Origin: Cohnella sp. CFH 77786
GTDB taxonomy: Bacteria; Bacillota; Bacilli; Paenibacillales; Paenibacillaceae
Assembly: GCF_019400745.1 (NCBI RefSeq)
Contig: NZ_WJIB01000004.1
Location: 124,001-188,000 of the forward strand
Length of the DNA stretch: 64,000 nucleotides
Reading direction: 5' to 3'
Part shown: piece after piece, positions 46,586-54,203 of the stretch
Numbering within the stretch: the stretch's first letter is position 1
How the letters are laid out: every line of letters begins with the position of its first letter
Made by a program: the position numbers and the translations under genes
The notes under the pieces: generated by a model
The model's database searches: none
What the model was told of the DNA's origin: nothing
Seen by the model: the letters and a program-made list of their open reading frames with translations, nothing else

Positions 46586-46693
46586 AAAAAAATTCCCGAC
46601 TGCCGAAGAGTGTGGACAAGCCACATCCTCGTAGTCAGGAATTGAGCGGTTCCTGGTAGAGACCTCCGGCCCTGTTGCCGGAGATATACGATG
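46586..46693 (-). promoter_or_regulatory. Purine riboswitch (guanine-type C74) overlapping a terminator, upstream of the COG2509 gene
   Basis: On the minus strand CATCGTATAT begins P1, CTCCGGC-AACAGG-GCCGGAG forms P2/L2, GTCTCTACC is J2/3, AGGAACCGCTCAATTCCT forms P3/L3 and GACTACGA is J3/1 with P1'. The L2 GG and L3 CC needed for the kissing contact are present. The ligand-reading base is C (ACTAC), the guanine type. The 3' strand of P3 plus J3/1 (TTCCTGACT, 46633-46641) also pairs with AGTCGGGAA (46593-46601) before seven T, so aptamer and terminator are mutually exclusive, as in the adenine ON switch pbuE. Confidence 0.82.
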
Positions 46694-46718
46694 GACGAAT
46701 CGGTTGAGCTATTACTTT

Positions 46719-46756
46719 CCTATCGATAGGGTAACGCAAATCGGCGTACGCGTCAA
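46719..46756 (-). promoter_or_regulatory. Promoter of the riboswitch transcript with a palindrome over the -10
   Basis: Minus strand TTGACG (46751-46756), 17-bp spacer, TACCCT (46728-46733). A perfect palindrome, CCTATCGATAGG (46719-46730), overlaps the -10 region and may be an operator. The remaining gap to 46954 is AT-rich, with no gene seen. Confidence 0.5.
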
Positions 46757-46914
46757 GCACCATCCGCCCATATTATTCGGTTATTATAATAATATATCCG
46801 CTTTATAGACAGTATTATCATTAAACATTAGTCAAAAGCCGAACATTCGACGTAAATTTACAGTCGCAGTTCAACCTTAACACCGCGGCGTGAAACGTAA
46901 TGTTCGGCAATCAC

Positions 46915-46942
46915 GCAAAACCCGCATCCGGCCGGATGCGGG
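46915..46942 (-). terminator. Terminator after the FAD monooxygenase gene
   Basis: Minus strand perfect palindrome CCCGCATCCGG/CCGGATGCGGG followed by TTTTGCG, twelve bases after the stop codon. Confidence 0.8.
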
Positions 46943-46954
46943 TAAATCCGTTCT

Positions 46955-48160
46955 TCAATGGTACCCCGATACTTTCGAATTCCAATCGACTCTGTAGGAG
47001 TACATCCAGTCCGATGCCTTCGGATTCGCGAACAGCTTCAGAAAAACAGGCGTCGTGAGATCCCGGAACCACTGTTTGAAGGGACCTGTCACATGTTTGC
47101 CGGAATCGCCGTGCCTTCCGACTTCGTACATTTTGGCCGTACGCTCGCGCCTGAGCCGCTCGTACGTTGCGTAAGCCTGCTCCGCATCCGAAAAATCGCG
47201 CAAACATTTCGCAAGAACGGCGGCATCTTCGAGCGCCATCGAGGCCCCCTGACCGGAGCTGGGAGAGATGGCATGCGCCGCGTCGCCAACCAGAGCGATC
47301 GGTCCCTTGTGCCAGCTTGCCGGTTGCTTCGGCAGTGCGTAGGACGAGAAGAAAGGAAACGTCGTTTCCGCTCCCTCTATGATCTTCCGGATAAAAGGCT
47401 GGTCGTCTTGATAAACCTCCAGCATCATCCGTTTCCTTTCTTCATCCGTGATGCCCCGGGATGCGTCTCTGGCAGGTTCTTTTGCTGTTGGCCAATTGGT
47501 AAACCAGTAGATGAATCCGCTTGGGCTTACGTGATATCCGAAAAAACCCCGCTTGCAGAAAATGAAGTGAATCGTTTCCGGTTCGCAAGGAACTTGAACC
47601 CCCGAGGTATAACCTCCGCTGTTGATTAATCCGGTAAAGGAGGCACCTTGAAATCCCGGTTCGATAATCTGGCGAGTACGCGAATGTACGCCGTCACAAC
47701 CGATCAGATAGTCGCCGGCCGCCGACGTACCGTCCTGGAAAGAAGCAACCGCTCCTCCCTCGGAGGTCATCCGGATATCCTCCAGCTTTTTGCCCCTGAT
47801 GATGGGAATGCCTTGGCGTTCGGCTTCTTCCGAAATGATATTACCGAGCGGAACCCGTTTAATGAAGACGCTTTTCAGCCCCCCTCCCGCCAATACGCCC
47901 CCGCCTAAATGTCTGCCTTTACCGTTCGACATCTTCCATTTGCTAACGGCTGAGCCTTCGCTCAAGACGGCATGGTCAAGTCCGAGCTCTTGCAGCACAG
48001 CCAAACCATTGCAGGATAAAGTGAGCGAGAACCCTTCGGAAGATGTTCTTGCTTCGTAGATCTCCGCATCGATTCCCGCCCTCTTGAGAAACAGGGCCAG
48101 CGCCGGACCGGCGATCCCGCCTCCGATGATCAGCGTTTTTTTCTTCGTGTTCGTCAACAT
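46955..48160 (-). CDS. FAD-dependent monooxygenase (TetX/PHBH-like)
   Basis: A 401-residue class A flavin monooxygenase. The FAD Rossmann motif LIIGGGIAGPALALFLKRAG opens the protein, YLIGCDGVHSRTRQ is the DG motif, and ALVGDAAHAISPSSGQGASM is the GD motif. ATG 48160 is chosen because AAGGAGAG stands just upstream. It lies 41 bp after padR in the same direction. PadR-controlled monooxygenases commonly detoxify aromatic or antibiotic compounds; tetracycline inactivation is possible but not shown. Confidence 0.88.
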   Translation of the reverse strand: MLTNTKKKTLIIGGGIAGPALALFLKRAGIDAEIYEARTSSEGFSLTLSCNGLAVLQELGLDHAVLSEGSAVSKWKMSNGKGRHLGGGVLAGGGLKSVFIKRVPLGNIISEEAERQGIPIIRGKKLEDIRMTSEGGAVASFQDGTSAAGDYLIGCDGVHSRTRQIIEPGFQGASFTGLINSGGYTSGVQVPCEPETIHFIFCKRGFFGYHVSPSGFIYWFTNWPTAKEPARDASRGITDEERKRMMLEVYQDDQPFIRKIIEGAETTFPFFSSYALPKQPASWHKGPIALVGDAAHAISPSSGQGASMALEDAAVLAKCLRDFSDAEQAYATYERLRRERTAKMYEVGRHGDSGKHVTGPFKQWFRDLTTPVFLKLFANPKASDWMYSYRVDWNSKVSGYH

Positions 48161-48201
48161 ACACACTCTCCTTACCATTATAAATTGACGCTTTAACGCG
48201 G

Positions 48202-48819
48202 CTATTCCTTGCTGTTCAAACGCGTCGCAATCTCGCGCAGCCACTCCTCATTCCACACAAGCTCTCCATTTTGCATATCGTCGCTGACGGAGCGAACCCA
48301 CTGCCATTCTGCCGAAAGCACAGCCTGCTTATATTCGGTTTCAAGCATGAATAATCTGGGAAGCATATCCTTGTACGTTTGCAGGTCTGAACTTAAGCGA
48401 TGTATTTCCTTTTGGAGATAGGCCGATCTTTTCTCTAACTGGTTCACCACGTCTTCCGGCGTCAACAGGGAGAGGAAAGAGACGGCAACGGGAAAGTCGG
48501 GAAATTCCTGAGCCGGGACGGACAGCATTTCCCGAAGCCACTCTCTCAGCAGCTTCCGCCCTTCCTCCGTTGATTCGTAAACCGTGCGATCGGGTTTTCC
48601 CGCTTCTTTCAACGTGTCTTGAACGGATATCAATCCGTCCCGCTGCAAGCGATCGATGGTCTGATAAATACTGGCACGTTGGCGTACGTTAATCACTTCA
48701 TCCTTTCCTCTTTCTTTGAGAAGCTGTTGCATTCGGTACGGGTGCATGGGCTCTTCTGCGAGAAGCGCAAGTATGGCCAGGGCGACGGGGGAACGTTGGA
48801 TTTTTTTCGGCTTCATCAT
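48202..48819 (-). CDS. PadR-family transcriptional regulator
   Basis: A 205-206-residue regulator. The winged helix is in residues 8-90 (VALAILALLAEEPMHPYRMQ, then RASIYQTIDRLQRDGLISVQ and GKPDRTVYESTEEGRKLL), and the C-terminal PadR helices mediate dimerisation. Two adjacent ATG codons (48819, 48816) follow the -10 box by seven to ten bases, so the mRNA is probably leaderless. An ATG further upstream (48840) lies inside the operator. It is co-directional with the monooxygenase gene it probably controls. Confidence 0.9.
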   Translation of the reverse strand: MMKPKKIQRSPVALAILALLAEEPMHPYRMQQLLKERGKDEVINVRQRASIYQTIDRLQRDGLISVQDTLKEAGKPDRTVYESTEEGRKLLREWLREMLSVPAQEFPDFPVAVSFLSLLTPEDVVNQLEKRSAYLQKEIHRLSSDLQTYKDMLPRLFMLETEYKQAVLSAEWQWVRSVSDDMQNGELVWNEEWLREIATRLNSKE

Positions 48820-48826
48820 GGTTATA

Positions 48827-48856
48827 ATATTACTAGTCATTTTATGACTATGTCAA
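48827..48856 (-). promoter_or_regulatory. PadR promoter with operator filling the spacer
   Basis: Minus strand TTGACA (48851-48856), 18-bp spacer, TAATAT (48827-48832). The spacer consists almost entirely of the perfect palindrome TAGTCAT-AAA-ATGACTA (48834-48850). A bound PadR dimer would block RNA polymerase. No ribosome binding site follows. Confidence 0.8.
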
Positions 48857-49085
48857 GCGCTAAGTGACGAGATCGGTAAAAATGCCCAAACAAGAAATAA
48901 AACGGTGTCCTGACCGGTATCCGCCGTGTAAAGGGTACCGAAAGACGTTCCGCCAAGTCATGAATTGCTGGAAAGATATTAACGATAGAATACCTTTGTC
49001 GGGATACCGTCCGGATAGGCCGGTTTCCCGAAACCGTATGCCGGATTCGCCCCGCCGGAGTGGAAACCTATCATTTCTCGCGTGT
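48857..49085. other. Gene-free stretch between padR and the transglutaminase terminator
   Basis: I see no ribosome-binding-site-supported frame, repeat or RNA motif here. Confidence 0.5.
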
Positions 49086-49086
49086 C

Positions 49087-49113
49087 AAAAAAACCACTCC
49101 TCATCGGAGTGGT
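49087..49113 (-). terminator. Terminator of the ATP-grasp/alpha-E/transglutaminase operon
   Basis: Minus strand CCACTCC-GATGA-GGAGTGG followed by seven T. It lies about 50 bp after the transglutaminase stop. Confidence 0.92.
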
Positions 49114-49163
49114 CCGTCTGTCCCCTTGCGCGGATTCGAATGAATGCATGTTCTTGCCCCCGC

Positions 49164-50030
49164 CTACCCCGTCTCCGCCAGCCGTACGTCGACCGTCACC
49201 TGAAGTTGCTGCTCCGGGGTTCCGCGGTAGATGCCCTTCACGGGCACGATATCCCCGTAATCCCGGCCATGGCCAAGCTTGACGTAGCGCCAGTCCACGA
49301 GATTGTCGTTCGTGGGATCGATGCCCGCCCATCCCGCGCCGGGAATGTATGCCTCGACCCAGGCGTGGGACGCTTGCTCGAAATCGGCGTTGCGACCCTG
49401 CAGGTCCCCGACGAAATGGTACCCGCTCACGTACCGAGCGGGCACTCCCTTCAGCCGGCAAACCGCCAGCATCAGATGCGCGAAATCCTGGCAGACGCCC
49501 GATCCGATGCCGATCAATTCTTCCGCGGTCGTCCCGACGCCGGTCGACTGGGGCTTATACTCGAAATCTCCGAAAATGCGGCCGGCCGCCTGCCGGATGA
49601 ACGTGAACACCCCGTCCTTGTCTCCTCCGATCCCTTCCGCGTAGCGGGCGATCTCCGGATGGAACGAGGCGTAAGCCGATGGGAGCAAATACTCGGCATA
49701 CCGGTCGATGAATTCCGGAGAACGCAACCGCCCCCACGATTCCCCGGCTACCCGTTCCGCAGCGGCCTCGACATTCCTGTCCCGAGTAACGACGATGGAA
49801 TGAGCCGTGATAACCAACTCCTTGTGCGGATCGTTAGCCGTGAAAGCGTGCACGCGGTTTCCGAAATAATCTTCGTACGATAGCAGCGAAACGTTCGGTT
49901 CGATCACAAGGCGGTGCTGGTAACAAGCTTGCCGATCGTCCGTTCGCGGCGTCAGCCGGACTTCATTGACACTGTCCGTCACCGCCGAGGCGTAACGGTA
50001 CCGGGTCGTATGGCGGATGTCGAGCCTCAT
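49164..50030 (-). CDS. Transglutaminase-like protein (COG1305) of the ATP-grasp/alpha-E cluster
   Basis: A 288-residue cytoplasmic protein. The N-terminal beta domain begins RLDIRHTTRYRYASAVTDSV, as in bacterial transglutaminase-like proteins. The catalytic triad is readable: Cys in GIGSGVCQDFAHLMLAVCRL, His in QASHAWVEAYIPGAGW, and Asp in GIDPTNDNLVD. Such enzymes are peptidases or amidases that act on gamma-glutamyl or isopeptide bonds. Its start overlaps the alpha-E stop by four bases. It is the third gene of the operon. Confidence 0.92.
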   Translation of the reverse strand: MRLDIRHTTRYRYASAVTDSVNEVRLTPRTDDRQACYQHRLVIEPNVSLLSYEDYFGNRVHAFTANDPHKELVITAHSIVVTRDRNVEAAAERVAGESWGRLRSPEFIDRYAEYLLPSAYASFHPEIARYAEGIGGDKDGVFTFIRQAAGRIFGDFEYKPQSTGVGTTAEELIGIGSGVCQDFAHLMLAVCRLKGVPARYVSGYHFVGDLQGRNADFEQASHAWVEAYIPGAGWAGIDPTNDNLVDWRYVKLGHGRDYGDIVPVKGIYRGTPEQQLQVTVDVRLAETG

Positions 50031-50980
50031 GCGGTAACCTCCCGTCCGGGGGAAAAAAAGGTCTTGGCCATCGTCTCCCCGAGCTGCCGATTGCTGAGCT
50101 GGAGATGGTTCAACACGTTGTCCAGGCTACCGAACGTAATGTCTCCCCGCTCCAAGTATCCGAGCTCGGAGCGGGCCTTTCCCGCCAGCCGGATCATACG
50201 TTCCAGAGCGGAATCGGCTTTGGCGGATGGTCCGCGAAGCGATTTGAGATGCTGCTCGAACGAGGCCAGCGCGAATTGGACCGATCTCGGAAAAACCTCC
50301 TGCAAGATGAGAAAGCGCGCGATCTCCTCCAGGTTCACCCCCGCCGAGTCCATACGCCGGAACGCTTCCGCGCCGCCGACCGAGCTCAGCATCGCCATCA
50401 TGCGGCCATACGACGCGGCTCCCTCTTCCGGAACGGCTTTGCGCACGGACCTAAGCAGCCGGATCACGTTTTCCGACCTTTCCAGGTACCTTCCCGCCTC
50501 CATCATGTGCCACGACTCGTCTCGCGGCGCGATGGACACGGCCGTACCCTGGAACGCGGCCAACCCCTCCTTTACCTTATGGAAGAACCGGTGAGGCGAC
50601 TGCTCGACGATATCATCCGTCTTGACGCCCTTAAGCCACAGATAGAAGCCGTTGAGCAGGTTCCATAGTTCGGCCGGCAACTGTTCCCGGATGTTCTTCA
50701 AATTATCCCGGGCTTGGGCTACGCAGCACAGCAGCGAATTCGTCTGAGCCGTGTCCAAGGCGAGGAAAAACAAAACGTCGCGTTCCCGGTAAGTCCCGAA
50801 CTTCTCCTCGTAAAGCGCGGGATCGCCAATCGCTTCCGCGACCCGCTTCCATACCGCTTCATCCTGCTTATCGCCGTCATCCCTGAGATGATAATACACG
50901 TCCAGCAGCCGGGCATGATTCTCCGCCCGTTCCAAGTAGCGTCCGATCCAGAATAACGATTCCGCAATCCGGTCCAGCAT
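50027..50980 (-). CDS. Alpha-E (DUF403) domain protein
   Basis: A 317-residue all-helical protein of the alpha-E family (COG2307), starting at ATG 50980 behind GGAGGAGG. The family opening MLDRIAESLFWIGRYLERAE and the second conserved segment WHMMEAGRYLERSENVIRLL form an internal repeat. The biochemical role is unknown. It occurs almost always beside circularly permuted ATP-grasp and transglutaminase proteins, as here, and comparative-genomic work has proposed these systems make and cleave a peptide or amide conjugate. Confidence 0.9.
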   Translation of the reverse strand: MLDRIAESLFWIGRYLERAENHARLLDVYYHLRDDGDKQDEAVWKRVAEAIGDPALYEEKFGTYRERDVLFFLALDTAQTNSLLCCVAQARDNLKNIREQLPAELWNLLNGFYLWLKGVKTDDIVEQSPHRFFHKVKEGLAAFQGTAVSIAPRDESWHMMEAGRYLERSENVIRLLRSVRKAVPEEGAASYGRMMAMLSSVGGAEAFRRMDSAGVNLEEIARFLILQEVFPRSVQFALASFEQHLKSLRGPSAKADSALERMIRLAGKARSELGYLERGDITFGSLDNVLNHLQLSNRQLGETMAKTFFSPGREVTA

Positions 50981-51012
50981 GGGCCTCCTCCTCCGCGGCC
51001 GACCGGCCGTCT

Positions 51013-52470
51013 TTATTCCGACAATACCCAAGTATCCTTGCAGCCTCCGCCCTGAGACGAGTTGACGACCAGCGAGCCTTCCCGCATGGCGACCCGCGTC
51101 AGCCCTCCGGGCAGTACGCTCACGCCGCCCGAGCCCAACACCGCGAACACGCGCAGATCGATATGGCGGGATTCGAGCCGACCATCCGCGTGGATCGGTG
51201 CGGTGGAGAGCTTGATGGTCGGCTGGGCGATGTAGTTGTCCGGGTTCGCCCGGATTTTGGCGGCAAACAGAGCACGCTCGGATTCCGTGGACGACGGGCC
51301 GATCAGCATGCCATACCCGCCGGAAAGCGAGGTCTCCTTCACGACCATCTCTTCCAGCCGTCCCAGCACGAACTCGCGCTCCTCGGGCCGGCTCATCAGG
51401 TACGTCGGAACGTTGTTCAGGATCGGGGGTTCGTTCAGGTAGTACCGGATCATGTCCGGCACAAAGGTATAGATCGCTTTGTCGTCGGCCACGCCGGTCC
51501 CCGGCGCGTTGGCGATCGCGATGTTCCCGAACCGGTAAGCGTTCATCAAACCGGGGACGCCGAGTAGGGAATCCGGACGAAAGGCGAGCGGGTCGAGATA
51601 ATCGTCGTCGATTCGTCGGTACAGTACGTCGATCTTCTTCAGTCCGTCCAGGGCGCGAACGTAGATTTTATGGTCCCGGCAAACGAGGTCGCGGCCTTCA
51701 ACGAGCAACAGCCCCATCTGCTGGGCGAGGAATGTGTGCTCGAAATAGGCGGAGTTGTAGCTGCCCGGTGTCAACAGCGCCATGACAGGCTCGCCGGCGT
51801 CGGTCTGCGCCAGGTTTCGCAGCGAATTGCGGAAATCGTTCAGCAGCCGGTCGATGCCTCTGACGGAATGGCTGAAGAAGAGTTCGGAAAAATCATGGGT
51901 CATGATCGACCGGCTCTTGAAGACGTAGGAGAAACCGGACGGCGATCGCAGATTGTCTTCCAGCACATAATACCGGCCCTGCTCGTCGCGGATCAGATCG
52001 ATGCCGGATGCGGTCACGTAGATGCCGCCCGCTACTTGAAGCCGCATCATTTCGGTGCGGTAATACCGATTGCCCATCACCATCCGCCTGGGGATGAGAC
52101 CGTCTTTCAGAATGTTCTGGTCTTGGTAAATATCCGAGAGGAAGGCGTTCAACGCCCTCACCCTTTGCTTTGTCCCGCGTTCGATCATGTACCATTCGTC
52201 GGCGGGAATGATGCGGGGCACCAGGTCGAACGGAATTGTCCTCTCCAGCATGTCGGAGGAATCCCCTTGGGCTAGCGTAAAAGTAATGCCTTCTTCCAAC
52301 AATCGCCCGTTCATCCGAGATTGCCGGGCCGCCCTCTCCTCCGGCTTCATGCCCATCAACCGTTCATGCACCTTGGCGTAGTGGGGGCGCACCTGTTGTC
52401 CGTCCTCATACATTTCGTCGTAAAACGGGGAGGAAGGCGACACCGCCGTCCGCTCATTCACCTGTTCCAT
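51013..52470 (-). CDS. Circularly permuted ATP-grasp protein (CP_ATPgrasp_2; DUF404/DUF407)
   Basis: A 485-residue protein. The N-terminal DUF404 segment includes HERLMGMKPEERAARQSRMN and IPFDLVPRIIPADEWYMIER. The permuted ATP-grasp core shows GIDLIRDEQGRYYVLEDNLR then SPSGFSYV, VLYRRIDDDYLDPLAFRPDS, and the nucleotide loop VVKETSLSGGYGMLIGP. ATP-grasp enzymes join a carboxylate to an amine or thiol through an acyl-phosphate. It is first in the operon, behind a good promoter, so it probably makes the bond that the transglutaminase homologue later processes (inference). Confidence 0.92.
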   Translation of the reverse strand: MEQVNERTAVSPSSPFYDEMYEDGQQVRPHYAKVHERLMGMKPEERAARQSRMNGRLLEEGITFTLAQGDSSDMLERTIPFDLVPRIIPADEWYMIERGTKQRVRALNAFLSDIYQDQNILKDGLIPRRMVMGNRYYRTEMMRLQVAGGIYVTASGIDLIRDEQGRYYVLEDNLRSPSGFSYVFKSRSIMTHDFSELFFSHSVRGIDRLLNDFRNSLRNLAQTDAGEPVMALLTPGSYNSAYFEHTFLAQQMGLLLVEGRDLVCRDHKIYVRALDGLKKIDVLYRRIDDDYLDPLAFRPDSLLGVPGLMNAYRFGNIAIANAPGTGVADDKAIYTFVPDMIRYYLNEPPILNNVPTYLMSRPEEREFVLGRLEEMVVKETSLSGGYGMLIGPSSTESERALFAAKIRANPDNYIAQPTIKLSTAPIHADGRLESRHIDLRVFAVLGSGGVSVLPGGLTRVAMREGSLVVNSSQGGGCKDTWVLSE

Positions 52471-52508
52471 AGGGAACGACTTCCTCTCCGGATGGGATTT
52501 TACTTGTA

Positions 52509-52537
52509 ATGATAGGATCGGGATCGATCAATGTCAA
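52509..52537 (-). promoter_or_regulatory. Sigma-A promoter of the ATP-grasp operon
   Basis: Minus strand TTGACA (52532-52537), 17-bp spacer, TATCAT (52509-52514). Just upstream is a perfect ATTACATGTAAT palindrome (52543-52554) in an AT-rich island of about 110 bp. Confidence 0.78.
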
Positions 52538-52645
52538 TATTTATTACATGTAATTATTAAATTTCATTATTATATGACAATTTTATTTCATTTTATGTTA
52601 CATTTGTGTCAATGTTTCGATTTCCCTTCATCCCCTGTATTGTGT

Positions 52646-52770
52646 TACAATGAACAACAGCCAGAAAGCCCATGCAGAGAGGGCGGTTGTCCGACATGAA
52701 CGGCATCACCCCCCATTTATCCAACAAATGGAAACGAGCCTTTGACCCGACGGGTCAAAGGTTTTTTATT
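52646..52770 (+). promoter_or_regulatory. Structured leader with attenuator-type terminator before the CDF transporter gene
   Basis: A TACAAT box (52646-52651) is followed by nested arms ACAAC/GTTGT (52654-52658, 52686-52690) around GCCC/GGGC. Next comes CCATTT-N7-AAATGG (52713-52731), then a perfect 10-bp terminator, CCTTTGACCC-N3-GGGTCAAAGG plus TTTTTT (52739-52767), 44 bp before the start codon. The neighbouring operon is divergent, so no plus-strand gene ends here. The terminator must therefore act on the leader of this gene. Confidence 0.72.
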
Positions 52771-52810
52771 TGTTTGCACCGGGCAAACTTTGTTAGAAGG
52801 AGTCATGATT

Positions 52811-53704
52811 GTGGCGGAAATGCATAAGCAAGGCCTTACGGCGATCTGGATCAGCCTGATCAGCAACGTCATCCTTACCATCATGAAGCTGGCCGCCGGA
52901 TTGGCGCTCGCGAGCCCCGTCCTGCTCGCCGACGGCGTGCACAACGCGGGAGACATTATCGCCACGGTGGCGGCATTGACCTCATCCATGGTCTCCAAGA
53001 AGCCGGCGGACGAAGATCACCCGTACGGGCACGGCAAGGCCGAAGTGGTCGCTTCCGCGCTCGTCGCCGTCATCCTGGTGCTCGCCGCGTTCTGGATCGG
53101 CGTGCAGTCGGTCGGCGCCCTGTTCGAGCCGCCGGAGGCGGAAAGCTGGCTCGCGCTTGGCGCAGCCTTCCTGTCTCTCGTGTGGAAACAGGCGCTCTAC
53201 GTCTATACGATCCGAATCGGACGGAAATCCAAAAGCAAAAGCGTACTCGCCACCGCTTATGATCATCTGGCGGACGTGTACGCTTCCCTGGCCGCCGTCT
53301 TGGGGATCGGGCTGGCCGTGCTCGGCGACCGTTTCGGCTGGACGTGGGCGGCCTATGGAGACCCGGTCGCCGGCATTATCGTGTCGCTGCTCGTTCTGAA
53401 GCTGGCGTTCGAAATGGGTCGCGAAGCGGTCGATATCCTGATGGAGAAGAACGCGTCCGCGGAGAAAATCGAGGGGTATCAGGGATTGATCCTCGGGATC
53501 GGCCATATCAAGCGGATAGATAGGATCCGCGCCCGCGAGCACGGCCATTACATCGTGGTTGACGTACGGGTCGGCGTACCCGGCGACTTCACGATCCAGC
53601 AGGGCCACGATATCAGCCGGGAGATCAAGAAGCGCATCATGGACTCCGATCCCGACGTCGTCGAAGTGATGGTGCATCTGAATCCTTGGTACGACGCAGA
53701 GTGA
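52811..53704 (+). CDS. Cation diffusion facilitator family transporter
   Basis: A 297-residue CDF protein with six membrane helices in the first 200 residues. The metal-site motifs are LLADGVHNAGDIIATVAAL in helix 2 and ATAYDHLADVYASLAAV in helix 5, with DHPYGHGKAEVVAS between. The C-terminal cytosolic domain (GIGHIKRIDRIRAREHGHYI to VEVMVHLNPW) binds metal and dimerises. GTG 52811 is chosen because AAGGAG lies nine bases before it; the ATG at 52805 is too close. It probably exports Mn2+, Zn2+ or Fe2+. Confidence 0.92.
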   Translation: MAEMHKQGLTAIWISLISNVILTIMKLAAGLALASPVLLADGVHNAGDIIATVAALTSSMVSKKPADEDHPYGHGKAEVVASALVAVILVLAAFWIGVQSVGALFEPPEAESWLALGAAFLSLVWKQALYVYTIRIGRKSKSKSVLATAYDHLADVYASLAAVLGIGLAVLGDRFGWTWAAYGDPVAGIIVSLLVLKLAFEMGREAVDILMEKNASAEKIEGYQGLILGIGHIKRIDRIRAREHGHYIVVDVRVGVPGDFTIQQGHDISREIKKRIMDSDPDVVEVMVHLNPWYDAE

Positions 53705-53713
53705 CAACGACAA

Positions 53714-53757
53714 GAGGCCTTCCCCAAGCTTCACGCCGGGGACGGCCTTTTGTTTTC
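53714..53757 (+). terminator. Terminator after the CDF gene
   Basis: GGCCTTCCCC pairs with GGGGACGGCC across a 12-base loop, followed by TTTTGTTTT. Confidence 0.8.
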
Positions 53758-53770
53758 GAGCTCCGGCTTG

Positions 53771-53962
53771 TTATTCGAATACCGGCCTTCCATGCGCTTC
53801 CCACTTCAGCTTCCGGACAAACGTGTGCCGATACGGATCGTACGCGGGTGGGCTGTACAGCATATACGGACCTTCGATCCGGCCGTGATTGCCCCGATCC
53901 GGCAGCGGCTTGCCTGTCCGAGGATCCATCTTCATGATGAATAATAGTTTCAATTTAGACAT
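53771..53962 (-). CDS. Possible small protein with P/Y-rich tail, uncertain
   Basis: The frame ends ...GPYMLYSPPAYDPYRHTFVR then KLKWEAHGRPVFE. Its codon use is GC-rich at third positions, like neighbouring genes, over the last 54 codons (from MKMDPRTGKPLPDRG). Neither of the possible ATG codons has a convincing ribosome binding site, so it may be the tail of a decayed gene. No family recognised. Confidence 0.35.
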   Translation of the reverse strand: MSKLKLLFIMKMDPRTGKPLPDRGNHGRIEGPYMLYSPPAYDPYRHTFVRKLKWEAHGRPVFE

Positions 53963-54058
53963 AACGGCGCTTACAAACTGAACCTTGAAGAAGGTTCCAT
54001 ACTGACGTGAAGATGATTGGCTAGGGTTTCGCCGTCCTCCTTTCGAGGGCTCTATTGT

Positions 54059-54100
54059 CAACTATTTTCGTTAACTATTTAATGTTTTTATGAAATAGTT
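54059..54100 (+). promoter_or_regulatory. AACTATTT direct and inverted repeats upstream of the ArsR-type gene
   Basis: AACTATTT occurs at about 54060 and 54073, and its inverse AAATAGTT at 54093-54100, giving AACTATTT-N12-AAATAGTT. The sites are 100-140 bp before the regulator start and about 40 bp before its -35 box. Autoregulation is a guess. Confidence 0.4.
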
Positions 54101-54140
54101 TGTACTTTTACTCATTAAGTTGGTCGATGGCTACACAACC

Positions 54141-54170
54141 TTGTCATATGTTAATTCGGCACGGTATATT
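54141..54170 (+). promoter_or_regulatory. Promoter of the ArsR-type regulator gene
   Basis: TTGTCA (54141-54146), 18-bp spacer, TATATT (54165-54170), 34 bp before the start codon. Confidence 0.7.
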
Positions 54171-54203
54171 TAATAAAAAAATGAACGATTGGAAGAGGTC
54201 CAC

